DNA of 64,000 bases from Anaeromyxobacter diazotrophicus (GTDB lineage: Bacteria > Myxococcota > Myxococcia > Myxococcales > Anaeromyxobacteraceae): assembly GCF_013340205.1 (NCBI RefSeq), contig NZ_BJTG01000004.1, forward strand, positions 124,001 through 188,000, written 5' to 3'. Under the pieces are notes generated by a model. That model ran no database searches and had not been told where the DNA came from. It saw nothing but the letters and a program-made list of their open reading frames with translations. Below, in pieces: positions 24,798 to 34,428 of the stretch (position 1 is its first letter; each line of letters starts with the position of its first letter). A program made the position numbers and the translations under genes.

Positions 24798-26818
24798 CCG
24801 GCCGGGTCGACCTGGGCGAGTTCGTCGCGGCCTTCCTGGTGGAGGCGGAGGAGCTCCTGCGCGCCGCCTCGAGCCAGCTGCTCGCCGTCGAGGCGGAGGC
24901 GAAGCAGGGCCGCGCGCGCCCGCGCGCCGTCCGGGAGGCCTTCCGCGCCACCCACACGCTGAAGGGGCTCGCCGCCATGGTGGGCCAGGAGCCCATCGTG
25001 GGGCTGGCGCACCGGATGGAGGCGGTGCTGCGAACCGCGGACGCGGCCGGGGGGCGGCTCGACCCGGCCGCGCTGGACGTCCTCCTCCGCGGGGTCCGCG
25101 AGCTCGAGCGGCAGGTGAGCGCCGTCGGGAAGGGCGGGGCCGCCCCCGAGCCCCCCCGCGCGCTCGTCGAGCGGCTCCAGGGGCTCGAGGAGGAGGCGCC
25201 CGCCGCGGCCGCGGCGGCGCCCGCGCGGCTCGATCTGGACCCGGCGCTGGCGGCCAAGCTGTCAGGCTACGAGCGCGATCAGCTCCTCGCCGCGCTCGGC
25301 GAGGGGCGGCGCGCGCTGCGGGTCGACTTCACCCCCTCGCCCGCCCGCGCCGCCGAGGGGCTCAACATCACCACCGTCCGGGAGCGGGTGGCCGGCGTGG
25401 CCGAGATCGTGAAGGTCCTGCCGCGCTCGGTGCCCGCCAGCGACGAGGCGCCCGGGGGGATCGCCTTCGCGCTCCTGCTGGTCGCCGCCGGCTCCGACGA
25501 GGAGGTGGCGGCGGCCGCCGGGGTCGCGCCCTCGGCGCTGCTCCCCATCGGGCGGACCCGAGGCGAGGCCGCCCCGCCGCAGCACGCCCCCGAGCTCGAG
25601 CTCGAGCTCCCGGAGGTGGCCGCCGGCGCCGGCGTGGTGCGGGTCGAGGTGGCGCGGCTCGACGAGGCGCTGGAGGGGCTGTCGGCGCTGGTGGTGACGC
25701 GCTCGCGGCTGCGCGGGGCGGCCGCCCGGCTGGCGGAGCGGGGCGCCGACGTGCGCGAGCTCGACGGCGTGCTGGCGGAGGCGGGGCGGCAGCTGCGCGA
25801 CGTGCGCCGCGCCTTCCTGCGGGTGCGGATGGTGCGGGTGACCGAGGTGCTCGACCGGCTGCCGCTGCTGGTCCGCGGGCTGCAGCGCGCCACCGGGAAG
25901 CGCGTGCGCCTGGAGATGGACGCGGGGGAGGCCGAGCTCGACAAGGGCGTGGCGGAGCGCCTCTTCCCGGCGCTGGTGCACCTGGTCCGGAACGCGGTGG
26001 ATCATGGGCTCGAGGACGCCGCCGGGCGGCGCGCGGCCGGGAAGCCCGAGGAGGGCGCCATCACCGTCTCGTGCTTCGAGCGCTCCACCAGCCAGCTCGA
26101 GCTGACGGTGGCGGACGACGGCGCCGGCATCGACCGCGAGGCGGTGGCGCGCCGCGCCGGCGCGCCGCCGCCGGAGACGGATGCGGCGCTGCTCGACCTG
26201 CTCTGCCGGCCCGGGCTCTCGACGCGGCCGGCGGCCAGCACCACCAGCGGACGCGGCATGGGCATGGACATCGTGCGCCGGGTGGTGGTCGAGGAGCTCG
26301 GCGGCGAGCTGTCGCTCCGCACGGTGCGGGGGCAGGGGAGCGCCTTCACCCTGCGGGTGCCGCTCACCATCTCGATCGTCGACGCGTTCTCGCTCGTCGC
26401 CGGCGGCCAGCGGTACGTGGTGCCCGTCTCGGCGGTGGAGGAGATCCTGGAGCTCGATCGGGCGCGGGTGGTCGAGGGGCCTTCGCCCGGGCGCGGACGC
26501 GGCGTGGGGCTCGTCGAGCGCCGCGGCGAGGCGGTGCCGCTCCTCGATCTGTGCGCCGCGCTCGGTGCGCCGCGGGCCGGCCCGCCCGCCGGCCAGGCGC
26601 TGCTCGTGCGGCGCGGCGGCGACCCGGTGGCGTTCGCGGTGGACAAGATGGTGGGGCAGCAGGAGGTGGTGCTCCGGCCGCTGCTGGACCCGCTGGTGCG
26701 CCGGACCGGCGTCGCGGCCGCCACCGACCTGGGTGACGGGAGGCCGACCCTGGTGCTCGACCTCGTCGCGCTGGGCGGCGCGGCCCTGACGGCGGGGCCC
26801 GGGGAGGCGATCGCGTGA
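24794..26818 (+). CDS. cheA: Chemotaxis histidine kinase CheA
   Basis: 674 residues. The HPt domain has acceptor H54 in RATHTLKGLA. Residues ~155-270 form an unassigned alpha/beta stretch, possibly a P2-type response-regulator-binding domain. The dimerisation helices lie at ~285-375. The ATPase domain shows NAVDHG near 400, DDGAGID near 440 and GRGMGMD near 486. The C-terminal 530-674 is a CheW-like coupling domain. It phosphorylates CheY and CheB in response to receptor arrays. It overlaps cheY by 4 bp at the start and cheW by 4 bp at the end, so translation is coupled. Confidence 0.93.
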   Translation: MTGRVDLGEFVAAFLVEAEELLRAASSQLLAVEAEAKQGRARPRAVREAFRATHTLKGLAAMVGQEPIVGLAHRMEAVLRTADAAGGRLDPAALDVLLRGVRELERQVSAVGKGGAAPEPPRALVERLQGLEEEAPAAAAAAPARLDLDPALAAKLSGYERDQLLAALGEGRRALRVDFTPSPARAAEGLNITTVRERVAGVAEIVKVLPRSVPASDEAPGGIAFALLLVAAGSDEEVAAAAGVAPSALLPIGRTRGEAAPPQHAPELELELPEVAAGAGVVRVEVARLDEALEGLSALVVTRSRLRGAAARLAERGADVRELDGVLAEAGRQLRDVRRAFLRVRMVRVTEVLDRLPLLVRGLQRATGKRVRLEMDAGEAELDKGVAERLFPALVHLVRNAVDHGLEDAAGRRAAGKPEEGAITVSCFERSTSQLELTVADDGAGIDREAVARRAGAPPPETDAALLDLLCRPGLSTRPAASTTSGRGMGMDIVRRVVVEELGGELSLRTVRGQGSAFTLRVPLTISIVDAFSLVAGGQRYVVPVSAVEEILELDRARVVEGPSPGRGRGVGLVERRGEAVPLLDLCAALGAPRAGPPAGQALLVRRGGDPVAFAVDKMVGQQEVVLRPLLDPLVRRTGVAAATDLGDGRPTLVLDLVALGGAALTAGPGEAIA

Positions 26819-27264
26819 GCCGCGCGCTGCACGTGCTGTTCCGGGTCGGCGCCGCCGAGTACGCGCTGCCCGCCGCCGAGGTGCTCCAGATGGAGTCGTA
26901 CGCCGGCGCGACGCCCGTCCCCGGCGCGCCCGCCTTCGTGGCGGGGGTGGTGCAGGTACGAGGCCGGGTGCTGCCGGTGCTGGACCTGCGGGCGCGCTTC
27001 GGGCTCGCGCCGGCGGAGCCCTCGCTCGATCGCCGGCTCGTGGTGGCGCAGCACCGGGAGCGCCCGGTGGCGCTGCTCGTCGACAGCGCGCGCGAGGTCC
27101 TGACGCTGGAGGCGGACGACTTCCGGCCGCCGCCGCCCATGGTGTCCGAGGAGGCCGAGGGCCTCGTCAAGGCGGTGGCGCAGGTCGGCCCCCGCCTCGT
27201 CCTGATGCTCGATTTCCCGAAGCTCATCGGTGAGGAGGCGCTCGATGCCGCGCAGCAGGCCTGA
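26815..27264 (+). CDS. cheW: CheW coupling protein
   Basis: 149 residues from a GTG at 26815 that overlaps the cheA stop. The CheW fold is recognised by [38 protein letters not shown] and the closing VLMLDF. It links the receptor to CheA. The reading frame extends 20 bp past the start of the chemoreceptor gene, a further overlap that keeps the operon tight. Confidence 0.92.
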   Translation: MSRALHVLFRVGAAEYALPAAEVLQMESYAGATPVPGAPAFVAGVVQVRGRVLPVLDLRARFGLAPAEPSLDRRLVVAQHRERPVALLVDSAREVLTLEADDFRPPPPMVSEEAEGLVKAVAQVGPRLVLMLDFPKLIGEEALDAAQQA

Positions 27265-29752
27265 CACGAAGAAGGCGGGCCGCGGGGCCGCGCCGCGCCG
27301 TGGCGCCTCGCCCGCGGGCCCCGCCGCCCCTTCCAGCCGGGGCGGGGAGCTGTCGGCGATGCGGGACGCCACGCAGCGGCTCATCGCGGGCCGCAACGAG
27401 CAGGCCGCCGCCGGCGAGCAGCTGCGCGCCGGCATGGAGGGGATCGCGGCGGGCGTGGAGGAGTCCGCGGCCTCGGCGCAGGAGCTGGCGCGCGCGCAGC
27501 GCGGCGTGGCCGAGACGAGCGCGGCGCTCCAGCAGGGCTCCGACGCGAACGCCGCCTCCGCCCGGGAGCTCGCCGCCTCGGTGGCGGGGGTGCGGCAGGA
27601 CGCGGAGCGGCTCGCCGCCTCGGCGGAGGGGAACGCGGCCACGGTGGAGGAGCTGGCGCGCTCGGTCAAGGGCGTCGCCGGCAACGCCGAGGAGCTGGCC
27701 GCGTCGAGCGAGGAGCTGCTGGCGTCGGCGACGCAGATGGGCGCGACCGTGCGCGAGCTCGGGTCGCAGGGCGAGGCGGGGGCGGCCGCGACCGAGCAGG
27801 TCGCCGCCACCGCCCAGCAGATGTCGAAGGGGCTGGGCCGGCTGGCGGCCGACGCCAGGACCGCCGGGGAGCGGGTGGCGAGCGTCGCCGCCGGCACGGC
27901 CAGGGTGGGCCGCGGCGTGGACGAGGTGGCGCGCGACGCCTCCTCGGCCGCCGCGGCGGTGGAGGAGAGCTCCGCCGGCGCGGAGGAGCTGGCGCGGTCC
28001 ATCAAGGCGGTGGCGGAGCACGCCCGCGGGCTCGAGGCGTCGGCGGCCTCGAGCGCGGCCGGGCTGACCGAGGTCGCCGCCTCGGTGGAGCAGGTGACGG
28101 CCAACGCGGAGCGGACGGCCTCCTCCGTGGAGGCGAACGCGGCCACCGTCGAGCAGCTGGCCCGGAGCGCCGCCGGGACCGCCCAGGCGGTGGACGAGGT
28201 GAGGAAGCTCGCCGAGTCGAGCGCGGCCGGCGCCGCCCAGCTCGGCGAGTCGGCCCGGCGCATCGCGCAGATCGGCGAAGAGGCGCGGGCGGTCGGGGAG
28301 CACGCGGCGGCGGCGGCCCGGGCCGGCGGGGCCACCGTCCAGCGCTCGATGAAGGGGTTCGGCAAGCTGCGCCAGGCCATCGGCGGCTCGGCCGCGGTCA
28401 TGAAGGAGATGGGCGAGCGGGCGGAGCAGATCGGCGACATCGTGCAGACCATCAACGTCATCGCCGACCGGACCAACCTCCTCTCGCTCAACGCCAGCAT
28501 CGAGGCCGCCCGCGCCGGCGAGCACGGCCGCGGCTTCGCCGTGGTGGCGGAGGAGATCCGGGCGCTCGCGGACCGCGCGGCGGCCCAGAGCGGCGACATC
28601 GCCAAGATCGTGCGCGGGCTCCAGGCGGTCGTGCGCGAGGCGCTGGAGGCCACCTCCGAGGGCGTGCGCGCCGCGGACGAGGGGAGCGCCCAGGTGGAGG
28701 AGGCGGAGCGGGCGCTCTCGACCATCCTGGAGGGCGTCGAGTCGCTGACCGGGTCCGTGCGCCAGGTGACCGCGGCCGGCGCGGAGCAGGCGGCGGCGGT
28801 GCGGACCGTGACCGAGGGCACCTCGCGCGTGAGCGAGCAGGCGCGGCTCATCGCGCGCGCCGCCGCCGAGCAGGTGGACGCGACGCAGGCGCTCGCCCGC
28901 AACGGCGGCGAGCTGCGGCAGATGGCGCGGCAGACCACGCAGGCGCTGGCCGAGCAGGCGCGCACCATGAAGGAGCTGGTGCGGCAGAACGCGGGGGTGG
29001 CCACCGCCGCCGAGCAGGTCTCGCGCGCGGCCCAGGAGCAGGCGGCGACCTCGGCCCAGCTCGCGAAGGCCATCGTCGAGGTGCGCAACGTCACGCAGCG
29101 CACCGCCACCGCGATGGGCGAGCAGAGCCGCACCGTGGCGGAGGTCGCGGGGGCGGCGCAGGAGATGGCGGGGCTGACCGAGGCCACCCTGCGCGGGCTG
29201 GCGGAGCAGGCGCGGGGCGCGGCCGAGGTGGCGAAGGCGATGGACGACACCCGCCGGCAGGCGGCGCAGACCGCGCGGGCGCTGGCCGAGCAGGGGCAGG
29301 GGACGAAGCAGGTCGAGACGGCGGCCCGGGACGTCGCGCGGCTCGCGGCGGAGGTGACGCGCGCCACCGCGGAGCAGGGAAAGGCCGCCGGGAACATGGC
29401 CCAGGCGGCGGAGGAGGTGCGGCGGGTGGCCCGCCAGACGGCGCTCGCCGTGTCGGAGCAGGACGAGGCGATCCGGAGCTTCGGGGAGGTGGTCTCGCGG
29501 CAGGCGGTGGGCCTCGCCAGCCTCGCCCGCTCGAACGGGGAGCAGGCCGTCGCCACCGAGCAGCTCGCGCGCGGCCTGGCGCAGATGCGCGGGCAGGTGC
29601 GGGAGATCGCGACCACGCTCTCCTCGCAGGCGCGCGGGTCCCAGGGCATGGCGGACGAGATGGACCAGATGGCCGACGGCCTGGTGCGGCTCGGCGCGGC
29701 GCGCCGGCGCGGCCGGCGCGGCGCGGCCGCAGAGCCGGGGGAGGGCGCGTGA
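27245..29752 (+). CDS. Ultra-long soluble methyl-accepting chemoreceptor
   Basis: 835 residues from the ATG at 27245, with GAGGAGG upstream inside cheW. The conserved signalling tip ([20 protein letters not shown]) starts at residue ~406, near the exact middle, and is followed by [15 protein letters not shown]. On each side about 390-400 residues are almost wholly helical heptads rich in Ala, Glu, Gln and Val. There is no membrane segment, no HAMP and no recognisable sensor domain; residues 1-40 and the last 20 are basic and low-complexity. Ordinary receptor arms have far fewer heptads, so this hairpin would be very long. It is probably a cytoplasmic receptor for the adjacent CheA and CheW, with repeats such as VEELARS and ANAATVE pointing to internal duplication. 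Confidence 0.9.
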   Translation: MPRSRPDTKKAGRGAAPRRGASPAGPAAPSSRGGELSAMRDATQRLIAGRNEQAAAGEQLRAGMEGIAAGVEESAASAQELARAQRGVAETSAALQQGSDANAASARELAASVAGVRQDAERLAASAEGNAATVEELARSVKGVAGNAEELAASSEELLASATQMGATVRELGSQGEAGAAATEQVAATAQQMSKGLGRLAADARTAGERVASVAAGTARVGRGVDEVARDASSAAAAVEESSAGAEELARSIKAVAEHARGLEASAASSAAGLTEVAASVEQVTANAERTASSVEANAATVEQLARSAAGTAQAVDEVRKLAESSAAGAAQLGESARRIAQIGEEARAVGEHAAAAARAGGATVQRSMKGFGKLRQAIGGSAAVMKEMGERAEQIGDIVQTINVIADRTNLLSLNASIEAARAGEHGRGFAVVAEEIRALADRAAAQSGDIAKIVRGLQAVVREALEATSEGVRAADEGSAQVEEAERALSTILEGVESLTGSVRQVTAAGAEQAAAVRTVTEGTSRVSEQARLIARAAAEQVDATQALARNGGELRQMARQTTQALAEQARTMKELVRQNAGVATAAEQVSRAAQEQAATSAQLAKAIVEVRNVTQRTATAMGEQSRTVAEVAGAAQEMAGLTEATLRGLAEQARGAAEVAKAMDDTRRQAAQTARALAEQGQGTKQVETAARDVARLAAEVTRATAEQGKAAGNMAQAAEEVRRVARQTALAVSEQDEAIRSFGEVVSRQAVGLASLARSNGEQAVATEQLARGLAQMRGQVREIATTLSSQARGSQGMADEMDQMADGLVRLGAARRRGRRGAAAEPGEGA

Positions 29753-32085
29753 ACCGGCCCCTCCCGCTCGGGCTGTCGCAGGACGACCAGCGCCGGCTGG
29801 GCGAGGTGGAGGCGCTCGCCGGGCGCGGGGCGGTGCCCGAGCTGGTGCAGCGCCTCTCCGACCCGAGCTGGGCGGTCCGGCGCGGCGTCGTCGACGCGCT
29901 GGCGAGGCTGGGAGATCCCGCCGTGGAGCCGCTCTGCGCCGCGCTCGCGGGGGACCGGGGGGACGAGGCGCTCCTGGCGGCCGCCGTCGACGCGCTCGCG
30001 GCCAGCCGCGGCGAGGTCGACGGCCCGGTCGGCCGGCTCGCCGAGCACGCCGACCCGCACGTGGTGGCCGACGCGGCGCAGATCCTGGGCCGGCGCCGCA
30101 GCGGGAAGGCGGTGCCGATCCTGACCCGCCTCGCCGCGCACGCCGACGACAACGTGGCGGTGGCGGCCCTGGAGGCCCTGGGCCGCATCGGCGGCACGGC
30201 GGCGGTCGACGCGCTCCTCTCCACGGTGGCCGGGGGCAACTTCTTCCGGACCTTCCCGGCGCTGGAGGTGCTCGGACGCAGCGGGGATCCGCGCGCGATC
30301 GCGCCGCTCGCCAGGCTGCTCGACAGCACCTTCTACGCCCCGGAGGCCGCGCGCGCGCTCGGACACACCGGCCTCGCCGCGGCGGTCCCGCCGCTGGCGG
30401 CCCAGCTCCACCGCGGTCCGGAGGCGCTGGTGCGCGCCGCCGCCGTCGCCCTGGCCGACTTGCACGACGCGCAGCGCCGGCAGTACGGCTCGGGGCAGGG
30501 CGCGGAGAAGGCGCTCCGGTCGGCCGCGCTCCCGCAGCTGGCCGCGAGCCGGCTGGCGCAGTCCGTCCCCGGCGCCACCCCCGACGAGCAGCGCGCGCTG
30601 GCGCGCGTGCTCGGCTGGCTCGGGTCGCCGGAGGCGAGCGCGACGCTGCTCGGGCTGCTCGAGGTCGCGCCCGAGCCGGCGGCCGAGGGCCTGCGCTCGG
30701 TCGGGCACGACGCCGATCGGCAGCTCGGGGAGGCGGTCCGCCTCGGCGACAGCGCCCGCCGGAAGCTGCTCCTGCCCCTGCTGGTGGGGCGGGCGCACGC
30801 GCTGGAGCACGCCCTGCTCTGCCTCGACGACCCGGCGCCCGAGGTCCGCGCCGCGGCCGCCGAGGTGCTGAGCAGCCTGCGCGAGCCCGCCGCGGTCCCC
30901 GTGCTCTTCGCGCACCTGGGCGACCCGGACCTGGGCGCCGCGCGGGCCGTGGTGGGGGCCGTCGAGTCCATCGCCAGCGCCGAGACCGAGCAGCTCGCGC
31001 TGGCGGCGGCGCGCTCGCCCGACCCGCGCGTCCGCCACGCCGCGCTGGGCGTGGTCGCCTACTTCGGGTTCTCCGGCGGGCTGCAGGTCATGGAGGAGGC
31101 GCTCGCGGCCGGGGACGAGCGCCTGCGCGACGCCGCGCTGGCAGGCCTGCCGTACCTGGACGAGCCGCGGGCGCAGGAGCTGCTGCTCGCCGCCGCGGAG
31201 CACCCGTCGCCGCGCACCCGCGCCTCGGCCATGCGCGCGCTGGGGCAGACCGCCGGCGCGCCGGCCGCGCTGGCGGCCCTGCGGCGCGGCGTCGGCGACC
31301 CGGACCCGTGGGTCGCGTACTACGCGTGCCAGGCGCTGGGGAAGCAGCGGGACGAGGCGGCCGCGGGGCAGCTCGTCGCCGCGGCCCGCCACCCCTCGGG
31401 CCAGGTGCGGGTCGCCGCGGTGGAGGCGCTGGCGCACCTCGCCTCGGAGGCCGCGGGCGCGGCGCTGCGGGCCGCGGCGAGCTCGAGCGACCAGGACATC
31501 AGGCGCGCCGCGCTGCAGGGCCTCGGCGCGTCGCGCGCGCCGGGCGCGCTCCCGACGCTGCTCGCCGCCGCCGGCGCGGGCGACCGCGCCACGCGGGTGG
31601 TGGCCCTGACCGCGCTGGCCGACCGCGACGAGCCGGAGGTGCTGCCGGTGCTGGCGCAGGCCGCGGCCGACCGGGACGAGGAGGTGCGCGCGGCGGCCGT
31701 GGCGCGCCTGGCCGAGTGGCGCAACGCCGGAGGGACGCACGTCCTCATCGGGCTGCTCGGCAACCCCGCCGCGCGCGAGCGCGCCCTCGAGGCGCTCTCC
31801 CTGCCGACGCCGGGGCGCATCGCGGGGCTCCTCTCGGCGCTCGAGGTGGCCGACGGCGAGCTGCCGCCGCTGCTCGTCTCGGCCCTGGCGCGCATGGATC
31901 GTCCCGACGCGCGCGCCGCCATCGTGAGCGCGGTCGAGCTGGGTGGCCCGGCCACCCGGGCCGCGGCGGTGGAGGCGGTGGGCGCGCTCGACCTCGCCGA
32001 CGGGCGGGAGGCGCTGGCGCGGGCCGCGGAGCGTGACCCCGACCCGGGCGTGCGCCGGCTCGCCGCGGCCGCCCTCGCTCGCTGA
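29749..32085 (+). CDS. HEAT-repeat protein of the chemosensory operon
   Basis: 778 residues from a GTG at 29749 that overlaps the receptor stop. Nearly the whole protein consists of HEAT-like (PBS-lyase type) helical pairs, about 22-25 by eye, with recurring patterns such as DPxVRxAAxxALxxL. There is no enzyme domain, signal peptide or membrane segment. HEAT solenoids act as protein-binding scaffolds. Myxococcus xanthus Che7 includes a HEAT-repeat protein (Cpc7) under chemosensory control, so this may be a comparable output or scaffold; homology to Cpc7 has not been tested here. Its place between the receptor and cheR, with overlaps on both sides, argues for a core function. Confidence 0.88.
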   Translation: MNRPLPLGLSQDDQRRLGEVEALAGRGAVPELVQRLSDPSWAVRRGVVDALARLGDPAVEPLCAALAGDRGDEALLAAAVDALAASRGEVDGPVGRLAEHADPHVVADAAQILGRRRSGKAVPILTRLAAHADDNVAVAALEALGRIGGTAAVDALLSTVAGGNFFRTFPALEVLGRSGDPRAIAPLARLLDSTFYAPEAARALGHTGLAAAVPPLAAQLHRGPEALVRAAAVALADLHDAQRRQYGSGQGAEKALRSAALPQLAASRLAQSVPGATPDEQRALARVLGWLGSPEASATLLGLLEVAPEPAAEGLRSVGHDADRQLGEAVRLGDSARRKLLLPLLVGRAHALEHALLCLDDPAPEVRAAAAEVLSSLREPAAVPVLFAHLGDPDLGAARAVVGAVESIASAETEQLALAAARSPDPRVRHAALGVVAYFGFSGGLQVMEEALAAGDERLRDAALAGLPYLDEPRAQELLLAAAEHPSPRTRASAMRALGQTAGAPAALAALRRGVGDPDPWVAYYACQALGKQRDEAAAGQLVAAARHPSGQVRVAAVEALAHLASEAAGAALRAAASSSDQDIRRAALQGLGASRAPGALPTLLAAAGAGDRATRVVALTALADRDEPEVLPVLAQAAADRDEEVRAAAVARLAEWRNAGGTHVLIGLLGNPAARERALEALSLPTPGRIAGLLSALEVADGELPPLLVSALARMDRPDARAAIVSAVELGGPATRAAAVEAVGALDLADGREALARAAERDPDPGVRRLAAAALAR

Positions 32086-32918
32086 TGCCGCACCCGGTGA
32101 TGCCCGCGCTCACGGTCCATCCCCAGGTGCTGAGCCTCCTGGCCGGCCTCGTCGAGGACCGCGCCGGGCTGCACTACGGCCTCGACGACCGCGCGCTGCT
32201 GGCGGAGAAGGTGGTCCCGCGCGCGCTCGACCGCGGCTTCGGCTCGCTCCTCGACTACTACTACTTCCTCCGCTACGACCCGGCGGGCGACGCCGAGCTG
32301 GACCGGCTGGTGGAGGCGCTCTGCGTCCACGAGAGCTACTTCTTCCGCGAGGTCCAGCCCCTGCGGGTGGCGGTGGAGGAGGTCCTCGCCCCGGCGATCC
32401 GGGCCGGCCGCCGGCCGCGGGTGTGGTGCGCGGCGGCGGCGCAGGGCGAGGAGCCTCTCACGCTGGCGATGCTGCTCGACGAGCGCGGGTGGCTCGGGCA
32501 GGTCGAGCTGGAGGCGACCGACGTCAGCCTCCGCGCGCTGGAGCGGGCGCGGGCGGGCGTTTTCGGCCAGCGCGCCCTGCGCGCGCTGCCGGCGGGCGTG
32601 CTGGGCCGGTGGCTCGAGCCGCAGGGGCAGGGGGCGGTGGCCCGGCGCGAGCTGGTGGAGGCGGTGCGCTGGCGGCGCCTCAACCTGATGGACGCGGCGG
32701 CGGTGCGCGCCATGGGGCCGGTCGAGCTCCTGCTCTGCCGGAACGTCATCATCTACTTCGCGGACGAGACGGTGCGGCGCCTCGTGCGCAGCCTGGGCGA
32801 GGCGCTGGCGCCCGGCGGGGCGCTGGTGGTCGGCGCCTCCGAGTCGCTCCTCCGGTTCGGCAGCGCGCTCGCCTGCGAGGAGCGGGGCGGGGTCTTCCTG
32901 TACCGGGCGGCGCGATGA
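32085..32918 (+). CDS. cheR: Chemoreceptor methyltransferase CheR
   Basis: 277 residues from the ATG at 32085, which overlaps the HEAT gene stop (TGATG). The N-terminal helical domain ends in HESYFFRE at 82-89. The SAM-binding domain has AAAAQGEEP around 116-123, where most family members carry a Cys-Ser/Thr-Gly pattern, and the LCRNVIIYF motif near residue 215. It methylates glutamates on the chemoreceptor with S-adenosylmethionine. There are no TPR repeats or other fused domain. It overlaps cheB by 4 bp. Confidence 0.92.
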   Translation: MPHPVMPALTVHPQVLSLLAGLVEDRAGLHYGLDDRALLAEKVVPRALDRGFGSLLDYYYFLRYDPAGDAELDRLVEALCVHESYFFREVQPLRVAVEEVLAPAIRAGRRPRVWCAAAAQGEEPLTLAMLLDERGWLGQVELEATDVSLRALERARAGVFGQRALRALPAGVLGRWLEPQGQGAVARRELVEAVRWRRLNLMDAAAVRAMGPVELLLCRNVIIYFADETVRRLVRSLGEALAPGGALVVGASESLLRFGSALACEERGGVFLYRAAR

Positions 32919-33946
32919 GCGGCGCGCGCGTCAAGGTGCTGGTGGTGGACGACTCCGCCTTCGCGCGCAAGGTGGTGCGGGAGACGCTCGCGGCCGAGCC
33001 GGACCTGCAGGTGGTGGGCTCGGCCCGCGACGGGCTCGAGGCGCTGGAGAAGATCGCCGAGCTGGCGCCCGACGTCGTCACCCTGGACCTGAGCATGCCG
33101 GGCCTGGACGGCCTGGGCGTGCTGGGGTCGCTGGCCGGGCGGCCGAAGCCGCGGGTGGTGGTGGTGAGCACGGTCGAGAGCGACAGCGAGCGCGGGCTGG
33201 CGGCGCTCGAGGCGGGCGCGGTCGAGCTGGTGCGCAAGCCGACCGCGCTCGCCACCGGGCGGCTGCTCGGGATGGCGGGCGAGCTCGTGCGCGCGGTGCG
33301 GGCGGCGGCCAGCGCGCGCAGCCCGGAGCCCTGGGAGGTGTTCGAGGCGCCGCTGGCCGCGCCGCCGACCGCGCCGCGCCGGCGGCTGGTGGTGCTGGGG
33401 GCGTCCACCGGCGGCCCGCAGGCGGTGACCCGGCTCTTGAAGGCGCTGCCCGGCGACTTCCCGGCGCCGGTGGCGGTGGTGGTGCACCTCCCGCCCGGCT
33501 ACACCGGGCCGTTCGCGGAGCGGCTCGACCGCGAGTGCGCGCTGCGGGTCCGCGAGGCCGAGCCGGGGCTGGCGCTCGTGCCGGGGCTGGTGGTCGTGGC
33601 GAAGGCGGGGGTGCACCTCAAGGTGCGCGCCGGCGCGCGCGGCGAGCTGACGGCCGTGCTCGATCCCGCCCCGGCCGACGCGCTGCACCGGCCGGCGGTG
33701 GACCAGCTCTTCGCGAGCGCGGCCCGGGCGACCGGCGCCGCCACGCTGGCGGCCGTCCTGACCGGGATGGGCCAGGACGGGCTGGAGGGCGCGCGGCTGC
33801 TGCGGGCGGCGGGGGCCGACGTGCTCACCGAGACCGAGGCGAGCTGCGTCGTCTACGGCATGCCGCGCGCGGTGTGGGAGGCGGGGCTCGCCACCGCCGA
33901 GGCGCCGCTCTCCCGCATGGCGGCCGAGATCCTCGCGCGGCTGTAG
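32915..33946 (+). CDS. cheB: Chemoreceptor methylesterase/response regulator CheB
   Basis: 343 residues from the ATG at 32915. The receiver domain covers 5-125 with acceptor D58 (VTLDLSMPG). The esterase domain (155-340) has the catalytic triad S164 in GASTGGP, H191 in VVHLPPG and D288 in TGMGQDG. It removes methyl groups from receptor glutamates once phosphorylated by CheA. It is the last gene of the operon, followed by a probable intrinsic terminator. Confidence 0.93.
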   Translation: MSGARVKVLVVDDSAFARKVVRETLAAEPDLQVVGSARDGLEALEKIAELAPDVVTLDLSMPGLDGLGVLGSLAGRPKPRVVVVSTVESDSERGLAALEAGAVELVRKPTALATGRLLGMAGELVRAVRAAASARSPEPWEVFEAPLAAPPTAPRRRLVVLGASTGGPQAVTRLLKALPGDFPAPVAVVVHLPPGYTGPFAERLDRECALRVREAEPGLALVPGLVVVAKAGVHLKVRAGARGELTAVLDPAPADALHRPAVDQLFASAARATGAATLAAVLTGMGQDGLEGARLLRAAGADVLTETEASCVVYGMPRAVWEAGLATAEAPLSRMAAEILARL

Positions 33947-33959
33947 CAGCGCTGGGCAG

Positions 33960-33998
33960 CGGCGGGTGCACCCACCGTGAGGCCCCCCCCCTTTTTTT
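33960..33998 (+). terminator. Intrinsic terminator of the chemosensory operon
   Basis: CGGCGGGTG pairs with CACCCACCG (33960-33977, one mismatch), followed after a C-rich stretch by seven T (33992-33998). It begins 14 bp after the cheB stop. The T-run is the only such one seen after a gene in this window. Confidence 0.6.
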
Positions 33999-34374
33999 GG
34001 CCCTCTCCGCCGGTGGAATGCGCAGCGGGAGGCGTCGCTCAGTGACCGCCCCGCCTCGCGCGAAACGCTGGCAGCGGTTCCGAGCGGGCGGCGGGGTGGC
34101 CCGCCGGCGTCGCTCCGGACGACCTACCGGGTTCGTACGGCGGCCGGCCCAGAAACGCGCGGAGGCCGGGCAACGCATCGTGCCGCGCCGGCACGGCGCA
34201 CGAGGTCCGCGCGCCGGCGCGGCACCGGCGTTGCTGGCGGCAGTACGGCGGGCGGGAGTCTCACGCAGGTCGGCCTCCGCTCCTTCGGAGGGCCACCCCG
34301 CCGCCCGCTGGCGGGCGGTGCCGTCCGCAGGTCGGGGTCGCGGTCGCGGTCGCGGTCCCCACCCCAGGCGGCCC
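33999..34374. other. Structured intergenic region without a gene
   Basis: No convincing reading frame is present. Three perfect hairpins can be drawn: 34179-34195 (CGTGCCG, 3-nt loop, CGGCACG), 34274-34291 (CCTCCG, 6-nt loop, CGGAGG) and 34301-34318 (CCGCCCG, 4-nt loop, CGGGCGG). A 6-bp tandem repeat follows at 34336. The region may be a long leader, a small RNA or only GC-rich spacer. Confidence 0.4.
34336..34357. repeat. Short tandem repeat (GGTCGC)x3.7
   Basis: Three full GGTCGC units and a partial fourth, just upstream of the marR promoter. Its length could vary by slippage; no function is evident. Confidence 0.6.
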
Positions 34375-34403
34375 TTGACTCCGGCTGGCCAGGCGCGTAT
34401 TTG
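34375..34403 (+). promoter_or_regulatory. Sigma-70-like promoter of the marR-efflux operon
   Basis: TTGACT (34375-34380) is a near-consensus -35 box, spaced 17 bp from TATTTG (34398-34403), a weak -10 box. The transcript would start near 34410, only about a dozen bases before the ATG, leaving no room for a normal ribosome site. Confidence 0.5.
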
Positions 34404-34428
34404 CGAGCCGCAACAATTGCGTATGCAA
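34401..34428. promoter_or_regulatory. Two TTGC...GCAA dyads overlapping the marR promoter and start
   Basis: TTGCGAGCCGCAA (34401-34413) and TTGCGTATGCAA (34417-34428) are two inverted repeats centred about 16 bp apart, covering the -10 box, the likely start site and the ATG. This layout fits autorepression by the MarR protein encoded at once downstream. Binding by this regulator is inferred. Confidence 0.5.

Noticed and set aside
26002-31740. A 1912-codon open frame antisense to the receptor and HEAT genes
   Set aside because: It has no recognisable motif. It arises from the regular codon use of Ala- and Glu-rich repeats on the coding strand.
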